A stretch of 64,000 bases of DNA from NCBI GenBank assembly GCA_018266835.1, contig JAFDZP010000002.1, positions 967,302 through 1,031,301 on the forward strand, written 5' to 3'. This document shows positions 18,832 through 26,549 of this stretch, piece after piece (the stretch's first letter is position 1; the number at the start of each line of letters is the position of its first letter). The position numbers and the translations under genes are program-made. The notes under the pieces are model-generated. The model searched no databases and had not been told where the DNA came from. It saw only the letters and a program-made list of their open reading frames with translations. This DNA comes from Bacteroidota bacterium (GTDB lineage: Bacteria; Bacteroidota; Ignavibacteria; Tepidaquicellales; Tepidaquicellaceae).

Positions 18832-19326
18832 ATGAAAACTGAATATTTAACTCTGCTTTCAATGGCAAATTTTACATTGAGCAGAAATCTTGAAAACATA
18901 ACAAACGAAGAAAGTCTTAACCGGATCGGAGAAAATGGAAATTGCATTAACTGGCTGGCAGGACATATTTTATCGGTAAGAGATGCAGTATTTTCGAATT
19001 TTGGAATGGTAAAATTTCTTTCTGAAGAAGAGTGTAAACGTTATGAAAGAGGTTCAGCACCAATAGATGCATCAGAGAATCCGGTCAGCTTTCAAAAAAT
19101 TAAGGAGGGACTTGCAACTACTTATTCACGCTGGACAGATATAATTAAATCAAAAGATGAAGATTTTTTTGATACTCCAATTCCTGCCGAAGGCTTACCG
19201 CTTCCTATTCCTGAACCCACAATCGGTAAACTATTATTTATATTAGCATATCATGAAGGTTATCATACAGGACAAATCGGGCTTGCTCAAAGAGCAATGG
19301 GAAAGGAATTCAGCCTTAAATTATGA
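18832..19326 (+). CDS. DinB-family (DinB_2) putative metal-dependent protein
   Basis: About 164 aa from the ATG at 18832, four-helix DinB/YfiT-like fold. Conserved features are GENGNCINWLAGHILSVRD with the first His, and AYHEGYHTGQIGLAQRAMG near the C-terminus with the two later His residues; together they make the usual three-His metal site. DinB relatives include mycothiol- or bacillithiol-dependent transferases; here the thiol and substrate are unknown. A longer frame opens at 18772, but that start would lie inside the palindromic operator, so the internal ATG before KTEYLTLLSMANF is preferred. The TGA stop overlaps the next ATG by 4 nt, so translation is coupled to marR. Confidence 0.8.
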   Translation: MKTEYLTLLSMANFTLSRNLENITNEESLNRIGENGNCINWLAGHILSVRDAVFSNFGMVKFLSEEECKRYERGSAPIDASENPVSFQKIKEGLATTYSRWTDIIKSKDEDFFDTPIPAEGLPLPIPEPTIGKLLFILAYHEGYHTGQIGLAQRAMGKEFSLKL

Positions 19327-19745
19327 ATCCGAAACCTTTTTTAGTTTTATCTCCGATTCACAGGTCTATTAGAGCAATAGACAGATATCTTTCACGGATT
19401 TTTCAACCGAAAGGTTTTTCTGTAAAAGAAGCCCACTTGCTGGGATATCTTTTGTATTATTCTCCTTGTACTGTGAACAATTTAATAAATGTACTTGGAG
19501 TAAAGAACTCCACACTTACATCAATGATTACCAGATTAGAAGATAAAGAACTGCTGAAAAGGAAAATAAATTCAGAGGATAAAAGAAGTTTTGAGATAAT
19601 ACTTACTGCAAAAGGAAAAAGAGTTTCTGCCGATTTTCATAAATACGTGAGAGAATTGGAAGAGAAAATCCTAAAAAAATTATCAAATGAAGATGTAAAC
19701 AGCCTGAAAAAAATTGTTGTAGAAATAGAAGAAGTATGCAAATAA
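19323..19745 (+). CDS. MarR-family transcriptional regulator
   Basis: 140-aa winged-helix repressor. A dimerisation helix (residues about 8-30) is followed by the DNA-binding domain: GVKNSTLTSMITRLEDKELLKRKINSEDKRSFEIILTAKG in pieces, with the helix TSMITRLEDK for the major groove and the DKR wing. It overlaps the DinB gene by 4 nt and probably represses its own operon via the palindromes at 18783-18815. Ligand unknown; the partner DinB protein hints at an electrophile or thiol-stress signal. Confidence 0.9.
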   Translation: MNPKPFLVLSPIHRSIRAIDRYLSRIFQPKGFSVKEAHLLGYLLYYSPCTVNNLINVLGVKNSTLTSMITRLEDKELLKRKINSEDKRSFEIILTAKGKRVSADFHKYVRELEEKILKKLSNEDVNSLKKIVVEIEEVCK

Positions 19746-19747
19746 AA

Positions 19748-19779
19748 AATCCGTTCCGGTTTTTAAACCGAAACGGATT
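19748..19779 (-). terminator. intrinsic terminator for the MFS gene
   Basis: Two 15-nt arms with a 2-nt loop and one mismatch, which becomes a G-U wobble on the minus strand. There the stem is followed by ATTTTTTATTTG, so it mainly ends the minus-strand MFS transcript. It also overlaps the end of the plus-strand marR transcript. Confidence 0.75.
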
Positions 19780-19806
19780 GTATAAATATAAAATTGAGTT
19801 TGTTGT

Positions 19807-21063
19807 TTACATCTCTGCCATTACATGTACTTCTTCAGTCATAACTTTCTGGCCATCCGGAGTGACTTTAACTTCCTGTGATACAGGCTTTATTCCTCTT
19901 ACAATTAGTATAGCTGCAAGAGTAAATGCCACTGCTCCGAAGCCTACTAAATTGTAGTGCTGTATTTCTCCTGCAGGAGATTGAGTTATAACAAGTCCCG
20001 ATAAGAACGATGCAACACCTGAACCAAGCTGAAGCGCAGATGAGTTAACACTCATAAAGCTTCCTCTGTGCTGAGGAGTTACTGCAGATGTTATCAATGC
20101 CATAGAAGGAACCATTCTGCCGCTGATAAAAACAAAGAACAATGTACTGAAAGTTAAAACCACCCATACCGGAGCATGAGGCATATTTGTCGTTGTAAGC
20201 AATGGTATGATTGATAGCAATGCCATGATTGTAAATATCTTCGGCTTGCCGTATTTATCTGCAAGTCTTCCGATTAAAGGAGATGTAAAAATTGTTGCCG
20301 CTCCCCCAAGCAAATACATGTACGTTAAGTTCGATTCAGGAAATCCTACGTTAGCAACTAAGTAAGGACTTATATAGGGAATCACAGAGAACTGACCTAG
20401 CACAAGAACAAACATAAACATCAATGCGCGGACCTGCATAGTGCTGCCGAAGACATTTTTCAAAACTTGTATAGGAGAAGGTTTTTCTTTAGTCAAATGT
20501 GATTTAACACTCGGAACAATTTTATAAATTATACCGCTAACTATTAATCCCATAAAACCTATGAAGAAAAACGGCATGTGCCATCCGGCCCAGTTAGCAA
20601 GAAATAATCCGAACGGTACTCCGAAAATAGAAGCGACAGAGAACGATGCCATAACAATACCCATTGCAGTAGCTCTTCTGAACTCGGGGATAACATCGCC
20701 GACGATTGACATAACAAGCGCGCCCATAACTCCGCCGAATAAGCCCGTTACAATTCTTGCTGTAACTAAAAGTTCGTAGCTGGGAGCTAATGCGCAAAGG
20801 ATTGTTCCTATAGAAAAGCCAATGTAGTTATAGAAGAGCGCAGTCTTTCTATCGAACCTGTCGATAAAAAAAGCGCCGACTATTCCTGTAAATCCGGCAG
20901 CGAAAGTATATGATGAAACGATAATACCGAACTGTGAAGGATTTACTTCAAATATTCTCATAAGCTGAGGACCAAGCGGCATCATAATCATAAAATCCAT
21001 TATGACAGTAAACTGTATTGTCGCCAGTGTGTACAGCAAAAGTTTTTCTTTTCGTAGTGTCAT
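19807..21063 (-). CDS. MFS transporter (drug/sugar efflux type)
   Basis: 418-aa inner-membrane carrier with twelve predicted helices. The family loop 2-3 motif reads FFIDRFDRKTALF (GxxxDRxxRR type), and loop 8-9 reads GRLADKYGKPK. Motif C-like Gly-rich TM5 appears as FSVASIFGVPFGLFLANWAGW, typical of drug:H+ antiporters (arabinose-efflux/YdhP-like). The C-terminal 30 residues (VKVTPDGQKVMTEEVHVMAEM, in part) form a short soluble tail. It is convergent with dinB-marR, sharing the hairpin at 19748-19779, and stands alone. Substrate not predictable. Confidence 0.88.
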   Translation of the reverse strand: MTLRKEKLLLYTLATIQFTVIMDFMIMMPLGPQLMRIFEVNPSQFGIIVSSYTFAAGFTGIVGAFFIDRFDRKTALFYNYIGFSIGTILCALAPSYELLVTARIVTGLFGGVMGALVMSIVGDVIPEFRRATAMGIVMASFSVASIFGVPFGLFLANWAGWHMPFFFIGFMGLIVSGIIYKIVPSVKSHLTKEKPSPIQVLKNVFGSTMQVRALMFMFVLVLGQFSVIPYISPYLVANVGFPESNLTYMYLLGGAATIFTSPLIGRLADKYGKPKIFTIMALLSIIPLLTTTNMPHAPVWVVLTFSTLFFVFISGRMVPSMALITSAVTPQHRGSFMSVNSSALQLGSGVASFLSGLVITQSPAGEIQHYNLVGFGAVAFTLAAILIVRGIKPVSQEVKVTPDGQKVMTEEVHVMAEM

Positions 21064-21141
21064 GTATTAAATAATTTATCCTGTTTATCCAATTATTATT
21101 TAATAGAAATAAAAATAGGAACAAAGTTTATAAAATAAAAA

Positions 21142-21168
21142 CGTTACGATGCAGTTTGCTTCGTAACG
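21142..21168. repeat. CGTTACGA hairpin, copy of a dispersed spacer repeat
   Basis: CGTTACGA (21142-21149) and TCGTAACG (21161-21168) are exact inverted arms, with GCA/TGC pairing further in. The same arm sequence builds the longer hairpin at 38509-38534. Confidence 0.6.
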
Positions 21169-21250
21169 GGGAATTTGAAAATATCTTAAAGAAATAACTA
21201 ATACGATTTATTAATATTTCTCTTGATTAGTACAACCAAATAAAATCAAA

Positions 21251-21303
21251 AAACCTCCCCGACTCGTTCTGCATTTTTCGTGCGAGAAAAAATGAGGAGG
21301 TTT
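21251..21303 (-). terminator. intrinsic terminator after the NmrA-like gene
   Basis: Outer arms AAACCTCC (21251-21258) and GGAGGTTT (21296-21303) with an inner pair CATTTTT/AAAAATG. On the minus strand the stem runs into GGAGGTTTTTTGATTTTA, a good U-tract. It closes the VOC / FMN-reductase / NmrA transcript. Confidence 0.7.
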
Positions 21304-21360
21304 GAAAACACTGTTACTTTTCTTACGGAATAAAGTGAGAAAAGTTATATAAAATCAGGC

Positions 21361-22233
21361 TTATTTCAGCGCATGAATCATTACTTCATCAAAGAATTGT
21401 TTAAAGCTTCTCGCTTTATGACCTGTAACTGTTTCTACATCATCGTTAACAAAGTTACCCCAGTTATCAGCATATGCAATTGAGTATTGTTTCATAAGTC
21501 TTGCAGTGAAATCATCGGCTCCCATTCCTTTTAATGAATCGTATACTGCATCGGGAGTAACCTGTACATAATTGACCTGTTTACCTAAACCGTCTGAAAT
21601 GATTTTTGCCATATCTGTGAATGTGATTGACTCCGGACCGGTGGGAGTATAGATCTTATTTTCATGGCCGCCGTTTACAAGAACTTCAGCATAGCTGTCA
21701 GCAAGATCGCGGACGTCAACAAGTCCTAATTTTCCGTCGCCCATTCCCCAGTACATGTTTCCCTGTTCTTTTATAGTCTGTATTGCAAAAAACAAATTCT
21801 GCATAAAGAAGTGCGGGCGGAAAATTGTGTATGTAAGTCCTGATGCTTTGATATCTTCATCTGTTGCAAAGTGTAATTTACCGTTTTCTGTCGGAGCATC
21901 TGCTGCTGCGCCAATTGCAGAGTTTCTTACAATGTGTTTTACACCTGCGTGTTTAGCTGCCTTAGTTATTGCAATCCCCTGCTTATCTGCATTTGGATTT
22001 GCAATTGTAAGAGAGAACACTGCATCCATTCCTTCGGCGGCTTTATTGAGCGCATCCTGATTTTCAAAATCACCCTGTACTAATTCAATACCTAAGTCTT
22101 TCAAATTAGATGCTTTCTCAGGATTTCTTACATATGCTCTTAAACTTACATCTGCTTTTTTAGCAAGGATACTTTGTATTGTTAATCCTGCAACTGAACC
22201 GGTTGCTCCGGTTATTAATATTTTTTTTGACAT
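21361..22233 (-). CDS. NmrA-like NAD(P)-binding oxidoreductase
   Basis: 290-aa atypical short-chain dehydrogenase of the NmrA/QOR2 type. The dinucleotide site is ILITGATGSVAG (GxxGxxG form) near residue 5, followed by YVRNPEKASNL and QGDFEN. Relatives such as E. coli QorB reduce quinones with NADPH, while NmrA proper is a redox sensor that has lost catalysis; which applies is open. It is the last gene after the FMN reductase (47-nt gap) and VOC genes and is closed by the hairpin at 21251-21303. Its neighbours make a role in quinone or electrophile handling likely. Confidence 0.87.
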   Translation of the reverse strand: MSKKILITGATGSVAGLTIQSILAKKADVSLRAYVRNPEKASNLKDLGIELVQGDFENQDALNKAAEGMDAVFSLTIANPNADKQGIAITKAAKHAGVKHIVRNSAIGAAADAPTENGKLHFATDEDIKASGLTYTIFRPHFFMQNLFFAIQTIKEQGNMYWGMGDGKLGLVDVRDLADSYAEVLVNGGHENKIYTPTGPESITFTDMAKIISDGLGKQVNYVQVTPDAVYDSLKGMGADDFTARLMKQYSIAYADNWGNFVNDDVETVTGHKARSFKQFFDEVMIHALK

Positions 22234-22280
22234 GATAATTCTAAATATTTTGTTAAAATGTGTTAGTAGTTATTCTATAA

Positions 22281-22856
22281 TTAAGCTGCTTTGCAGTCTA
22301 AATTTTTACCTCTGGTGATTGTATTAGCAAACCATAAATATTCATCAAGAAATACTTCGGCGCCTTTTGCGACATCATCTTTTAATACATTGAACTCATT
22401 ATCAAATGCTTCGTGCACAGATGAAACAAGAAATTTCTTCGGCATTGGATAGGAGCCGATTGCGAGTATCAGCTTTTGTATTTCGTGCGAAGCATTTATT
22501 CCCCCAAACTTGCCGCCTGAGGTTGTTACAACTCCGATTGGTTTACGGGTAATTTCCTGTGTGTAATAATCAAGAAAATTTTTCAATACACCTGACATTC
22601 CGCCATGATATTCCGGAGATACTAGTATAATTGCATCTGCAGAATCTAAAATTGCGGCTGCTTCTTTTACTGCAGCGGGAGGATTATCGGTTCTGCCTAA
22701 TCTTTCCTGAAGAATCGGTATTTCATATTTAATTAAGTCTATTACGTTTACGCTTACATCTTTTCTTTCATTTAATTTCTTTTCAAGAAAGTATGCTGCT
22801 TTGTGAGACTGTCTTCCGGTCCTTACGGAACCAATTACTATTGCTATGTTTAACAT
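22281..22856 (-). CDS. NADPH-dependent FMN reductase family protein
   Basis: 191-aa flavodoxin-like reductase of the NADPH_FMN_red/AzoR-like family. The FMN phosphate loop is GSVRTGRQSHKAA near residues 9-21, and the isoalloxazine contact is SPEYHGGMSGVLKNFLDYY around residue 100; TTSGGKFGG follows. Enzymes of this family reduce quinones, azo dyes, chromate or free FMN. It lies 29 nt after the VOC gene and 47 nt before the NmrA-like gene. The arrangement parallels Bacillus quinone-stress operons in which a reductase sits with a glyoxalase-fold dioxygenase under MarR-type control. Confidence 0.9.
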   Translation of the reverse strand: MLNIAIVIGSVRTGRQSHKAAYFLEKKLNERKDVSVNVIDLIKYEIPILQERLGRTDNPPAAVKEAAAILDSADAIILVSPEYHGGMSGVLKNFLDYYTQEITRKPIGVVTTSGGKFGGINASHEIQKLILAIGSYPMPKKFLVSSVHEAFDNEFNVLKDDVAKGAEVFLDEYLWFANTITRGKNLDCKAA

Positions 22857-22885
22857 TTATGTGCGAGATAAATTTTAATTTCTGT

Positions 22886-23416
22886 TTAATTTTTATTTAA
22901 TTCACTTAGTAAATCATCAAGGTCTAATGGCTCTGTTACCATTACAATCGAACCGTCAGAATTGCGCGGCCATTGTTCTTCAGGTTTATCCCAGTATAAT
23001 TCAACTCCGTTTTCATCAGGGTCATTTAAGTAGATTGCTTCAGATACTCCGTGGTCACTTGCGCCTCTTAACGGATAACCTGCCTGTATCAGTCTGTCTA
23101 AAATCACTGCAAGGTCTTTTCTTGTAGGATATAATATTGCAGTATGGTATAAGCCTGCAGCGATTACAGGAGCAGGACCCATTCCTTTACTGTGCCATGT
23201 GTTCAAACCGATGTGATGATGATATCCTCCTGCAGAAATAAAAGCAGCCTGGCTGCCGTACATAGTAACGAGTTCAAATCCCAGCAAATCACGATAGAAC
23301 TTTAATGAGCGCTCAAGGTCTGAAACCTTCAAGTGCACGTGTCCTATTCTTGTTTGCGCAGGAACAACATATTTTTCTGTAAGTATTTCTATTTTATTTT
23401 CTAAAACCTTTTCCAT
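22886..23416 (-). CDS. VOC-family (glyoxalase/extradiol dioxygenase fold) protein, CatE-like
   Basis: 176-aa vicinal-oxygen-chelate protein. A pair of beta-alpha-beta-beta-beta modules is visible: IGHVHLKVSDLERSLKFYRD with the first metal His, YHHHIGLNTWHSKG, LYHTAILYPTRKDL, then GVSEAIYLNDPDENGVELYWD with the metal Glu. The text is close to catechol-2,3-dioxygenase-like CatE/MhqO proteins of Gram-positive quinone-stress regulons. His and Glu ligands are kept, so it may be active. It is the first gene after a 246-nt spacer with a strong branched hairpin and U-tract, and is probably controlled by it. Confidence 0.88.
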   Translation of the reverse strand: MEKVLENKIEILTEKYVVPAQTRIGHVHLKVSDLERSLKFYRDLLGFELVTMYGSQAAFISAGGYHHHIGLNTWHSKGMGPAPVIAAGLYHTAILYPTRKDLAVILDRLIQAGYPLRGASDHGVSEAIYLNDPDENGVELYWDKPEEQWPRNSDGSIVMVTEPLDLDDLLSELNKN

Positions 23417-23441
23417 AGTTGTATTCTTAAAATATAATTTT

Positions 23442-23515
23442 AAAAAATCCTTCCCAATAGCTAATCAGGTTTATAAGCCTGACTCTTAGAGTTTGTACTG
23501 AGAAGGATGAGAAGG
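23442..23515 (-). promoter_or_regulatory. branched leader hairpin with U-tract before the VOC gene (attenuator or terminator)
   Basis: On the minus strand a 9-bp stem (23500-23508 with 23447-23455, one G-U) encloses two small hairpins: ACTC/GAGT (82-92 of 23400s) and TCAGG/CCTGA (23465-23482). The closing strand runs straight into six U residues. Just 5' lies a second copy of the outer strand (TGAGAAGG occurs at 23499-23506 and 23508-23515 on the plus strand), which could form a competing pair. It could be the terminator of the pirin transcript or an attenuator for the VOC operon; no known riboswitch class was recognised. Confidence 0.5.
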
Positions 23516-23662
23516 GAAATCCGTATCGGCCGGACTTCCGTATTACCCCCGACACTTCTAAGTTGCAATTACTACCGGACATCTTTTGCTATTTAACCAA
23601 TCTTTTCCAAACTTTAAAAATGCCCGGAGTAATTTTTCCTCTTGTGCTAACTTATATATATA

Positions 23663-24373
23663 TTAATTCATAGGTACATCTATGATCAATATTTTTGAAT
23701 CTTTTGTAAATTTGAATTCCGCTGTATCTGTATCTGTTATTCCCATCGAATCTCTTCTTTCAAGTTTTTCACCGTTAACTTCAGCTTCACCTTCGATAAC
23801 AAAAATCCATAATCCGTTATTTTTCAGTTTTCTTTCATACTTTACCGTTGTGTCTTTATCAAAGTCACCTAAGTTAAAATACACATACTGATTCAGCCAT
23901 AAAGAGCCGTTATCTTTTTCAGGAGATGCGACTACCTGAAATTTATTTTTTCTTCCCTCTGCCGGAAATGCTTTCTGGTCGTATCTCGGCTCAATATCTC
24001 TTTCACGCGGGAATACCCATATCTGCATTAAGTTTACTTCCTTCTCTTTTGAGTGATTAAACTCGGAATGATAAAGCCCCGAACCGGCTGACATTACCTG
24101 TACTTCACCCTGTGTAATTACACCGTGATGCCCTTCGCTGTCTTTATGTTCAAGCTCGCCTTCAATCGGGATTGTCACAATTTCCATGTTGTCATGCGGA
24201 TGCATTCCGAATCCCATTCCCGGAGCAACGATATCATCGTTGAATACGCGGAGTAAACCGAAATGAACACGCTCGGGATTATAATATCCGGCAAAACTGA
24301 ACGTATGTTTTGCATTTAACCATCCGTGGTCGGCGCTTCCTCTTTCGTTTGCTTTTACAATAATGTTTGCCAT
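23663..24373 (-). CDS. pirin-family protein
   Basis: 236-aa bicupin. The N-terminal cupin has the pirin metal ligands at the positions expected from human pirin: H58 and H60 in GMHPHDNME, and H102 and E104 in GLYHSEFN. Other pirin signs are DHGWLNAKHTFSFAGYYNP and the later FNLGDFDKDT second-cupin text. Some bacterial pirins oxidise the flavonol quercetin (2,3-dioxygenase), others bind iron as redox sensors. It follows the thioredoxin-like gene by 21 nt at the end of the marR-yceI-trx-pirin run, consistent with a redox or electrophile stress role. Confidence 0.93.
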   Translation of the reverse strand: MANIIVKANERGSADHGWLNAKHTFSFAGYYNPERVHFGLLRVFNDDIVAPGMGFGMHPHDNMEIVTIPIEGELEHKDSEGHHGVITQGEVQVMSAGSGLYHSEFNHSKEKEVNLMQIWVFPRERDIEPRYDQKAFPAEGRKNKFQVVASPEKDNGSLWLNQYVYFNLGDFDKDTTVKYERKLKNNGLWIFVIEGEAEVNGEKLERRDSMGITDTDTAEFKFTKDSKILIIDVPMN

Positions 24374-24394
24374 ATAGTTATTTTTCCTTTTTGT

Positions 24395-25063
24395 TTACGC
24401 TGTTATATCGGCTTTACTTTTTATCTCTTCAACTGTATTTACAGAATTATTTAAAGATGAAAAAGCTGCCTGTTTTATTTTTTTCATAATTTCTAACTGA
24501 GTCGTGTTCGTTTTATCTTCTGCATACCAAAGCTGAACCTGTTTTTTCATTTCGTCAAAGCTTAATGCTTGGGTTTCTTTATTCTCGATTACCATAGCCT
24601 GGGCCGGTCTCGGTCTTGGTCCCCAGTGCCATTCTTCTTTAAAGTTTTTATTTAAAGAAATCAGAATCGGAATTGAACGTCCGCCGTTAGTTAAATATTT
24701 ATCCATCAGCTCAAGGTTCTCATCTCTTAATACAATCAGTAATTCGATGTTACTGTTTAGCTCTGCAAGTCTTCCGATTATTGGAACTATCTGAGCTGCG
24801 TCGCCGCACCATGCTTCAGTTATAAGTATCCAGTATTTTTTTTCATCGATTGACTGTATTGCTTCCTTCACATCATTTTTTATTACCATTGTCTTATCAA
24901 CTCTTGCCATTCTGAAGTAATTCAGCTTTGTATATTCAATCAGATTTTCACTTTGTGAAGGACCTGTTGTTCTTTGCTGCTCGACTAATTCTTCCGATAA
25001 GTTCTTATATTCTTCATAAGTATACCGGTTCTTAATCTTCGATATATCAATTATATTTTTCAT
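24395..25063 (-). CDS. thioredoxin-fold protein (Thioredoxin_9 type)
   Basis: 222-aa cytoplasmic thioredoxin-like protein. The active-site region reads ILITEAWCGDAAQIVPII: one catalytic Cys, with Asp-Ala in place of the second Cys of CxxC, so it cannot work as a normal dithiol reductase. The cis-Pro strand is GGRSIPILISLNKNF, and GPRPRPAQ follows. Such one-Cys members occur in Firmicutes and Bacteroidota in stress loci (YtpP/YbbN-unrelated). It is 32 nt after yceI and 21 nt before pirin. A monothiol or bacillithiol-type function is possible but inferred. Confidence 0.85.
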   Translation of the reverse strand: MKNIIDISKIKNRYTYEEYKNLSEELVEQQRTTGPSQSENLIEYTKLNYFRMARVDKTMVIKNDVKEAIQSIDEKKYWILITEAWCGDAAQIVPIIGRLAELNSNIELLIVLRDENLELMDKYLTNGGRSIPILISLNKNFKEEWHWGPRPRPAQAMVIENKETQALSFDEMKKQVQLWYAEDKTNTTQLEIMKKIKQAAFSSLNNSVNTVEEIKSKADITA

Positions 25064-25095
25064 TTTATCTTATGCTTCCTTTATATTTTTATAAT

Positions 25096-25773
25096 TTAGA
25101 TTCCTGCTGTTACATTAAACTTCATTGTGAAATTATCTTTAATCATCTTATCGCCTAAGCCTTCAAAAAATTTTCCTGAACCGTATTTTAAACCGAACTC
25201 TGTTCTGTCTATATCAAATGTTGATGTACCTGTAACTTTGCTGTCTGTAACTGTTAATGTTGCTGGAAATGTTATGCTTTTTGTAACGCCTCTTATTGTT
25301 AAGTTAGCTTTTACTGTGTAGTTCGGCTGACCTGCAGCTGCATTTTGTATTGGAGTTACTTCCGTGATTTCAAGCTTTGATGTCGGGAATTTTGCAACAT
25401 CAAAAAAATCTTCTGACTTTAAATGATTTACTAATTTTGTGTTTGATTCTGCATCTGTTAAATCTGTATTTGCAATTGTAGCTAAGTCTATATCAACTGT
25501 TCCGCCAACAATCTTTCCGTCTTTAACATTAATGACACCTTGTTTTACTTTTACTGTACCGTCATGTTTACCGACAACTTTTTCAGCATGCCATAAAACT
25601 TCACTTGCTGCAGCATCGACTTTTAATTCTTTTGAGCCGGCAACATTTTGTTTTGATGTTTCTGTAGTTGTAGTTTTTTCACCTGTTTTGGTGTTCGATT
25701 CTGTTTTTCCGCATCCTGCTATTATGAATGCTATCAATGGTAATACTAAAAGTGAAAGTGCGAGATTTTTCAT
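25096..25773 (-). CDS. YceI-family lipoprotein
   Basis: 225-aa exported lipoprotein. The signal ends in the lipobox FIIAGCGK with C21 as the lipid anchor, followed by a Thr/Ser/Lys linker. The YceI domain (about 45-225) begins LKVDAAASEVLWHAEK and contains SKLEITEVT, LTIRGVTKSITFPATLTV and FDIDRTEFGLKYGSGKFFEGLGDKMIKDN-like blocks of the lipocalin-like barrel that binds isoprenoid quinones or other polyisoprenoids. It is 80 nt after marR. Together with the pirin and reductase genes, it fits quinone traffic or protection at the envelope. Confidence 0.93.
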   Translation of the reverse strand: MKNLALSLLVLPLIAFIIAGCGKTESNTKTGEKTTTTETSKQNVAGSKELKVDAAASEVLWHAEKVVGKHDGTVKVKQGVINVKDGKIVGGTVDIDLATIANTDLTDAESNTKLVNHLKSEDFFDVAKFPTSKLEITEVTPIQNAAAGQPNYTVKANLTIRGVTKSITFPATLTVTDSKVTGTSTFDIDRTEFGLKYGSGKFFEGLGDKMIKDNFTMKFNVTAGI

Positions 25774-25853
25774 TTTGTTTATTATTTATTTTTTAATTTT
25801 TAAAAATTTTATAATTAATGTTTATTTATAATTGTCGGATGTTTAATGGTGAA

Positions 25854-26372
25854 TCAAACCACTCCCGTTACTTCTTTATTGCTTACTTTTATAACATCAT
25901 CAGTTATCTCTGCATCTGAATCTTTTTGTCTTAACTTATCCAGAATTTCATTAACCGCTTTCATTTCTTCATCTTCAAGTTTCTGAAGTCTTTCATCAAA
26001 ATGAAGAATTTCTTTATCAAGCTCTTTAAGGAGTGCGAGTCCTTTATCAGTTATTAATATATCAACTGCGCGTCTGTCGTTCGGACATTCGCGTCTATCG
26101 ACCAGGCCTTTTGCTTTTAACTTATCAACAAGTCTTGAAGCGTTAGAGCTTTTATCCAACATTCTTTCTGTGATGCTGTTTACAGTTGCGGGACATCCCT
26201 TCTGCCCTCTCAATATTCTAAGTACATTATATTGAGGAAGAGATAAATCATAATGCTTCAATGCCTGCGAAAACTTCAGGTTCAGCCAATTGGCAGTGAA
26301 TATTATATTAATGATTGTCTTTTGCATTGGTGAACTGAACTCCTTCTGTTGTATTTCATCTTCTATTTTCAT
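25854..26372 (-). CDS. MarR-family transcriptional regulator
   Basis: 172-aa winged-helix regulator. The DNA-binding part reads SITERMLDKSSNASRLVDKLKAKG then VDRRECPNDRRAVDILITDKG, with the usual DRR wing; helices at both ends make the dimer. One Cys (QKGCPATV) sits before the recognition helix and another in the wing, so a redox-sensing mode as in YodB/OhrR-like proteins is imaginable. A 19-bp palindrome lies 50 nt upstream of its start. It leads the run yceI, thioredoxin-like, pirin, and probably represses it together with itself. Confidence 0.92.
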   Translation of the reverse strand: MKIEDEIQQKEFSSPMQKTIINIIFTANWLNLKFSQALKHYDLSLPQYNVLRILRGQKGCPATVNSITERMLDKSSNASRLVDKLKAKGLVDRRECPNDRRAVDILITDKGLALLKELDKEILHFDERLQKLEDEEMKAVNEILDKLRQKDSDAEITDDVIKVSNKEVTGVV

Positions 26373-26422
26373 TCTTATTGTTCCTTTGAATGTTTAAACC
26401 AATGTTGTTTCTTAAAAGTTGC

Positions 26423-26441
26423 AGATACATTTAATGTATCT
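26423..26441. promoter_or_regulatory. 19-bp perfect palindrome, probable MarR operator
   Basis: AGATACAT-TTA-ATGTATCT occupies 26423-26441, about 50 nt before the marR start at 26372. Size, symmetry and place suit autoregulation by the MarR protein. A further TACATTTAAT half-site-like copy directly follows at 26441-26450. Confidence 0.65.
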
Positions 26442-26549
26442 ACATTTAATTTCTATACAAATATTGTAAAAGTATTTTATATTGTCAAGTCATCTGACTT
26501 AAATTACTAATTTAATAAATGATTAATTGGGTAGCTAAAATTTGAGTAC

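Noticed and set aside
23442-23580. TPP or SAM riboswitch before the VOC gene
   Set aside because: Fragments such as ACCTGAT and GGGAAGGA recall TPP text, but the CTGAGA and GGGGTGCC parts are absent or in the wrong order.
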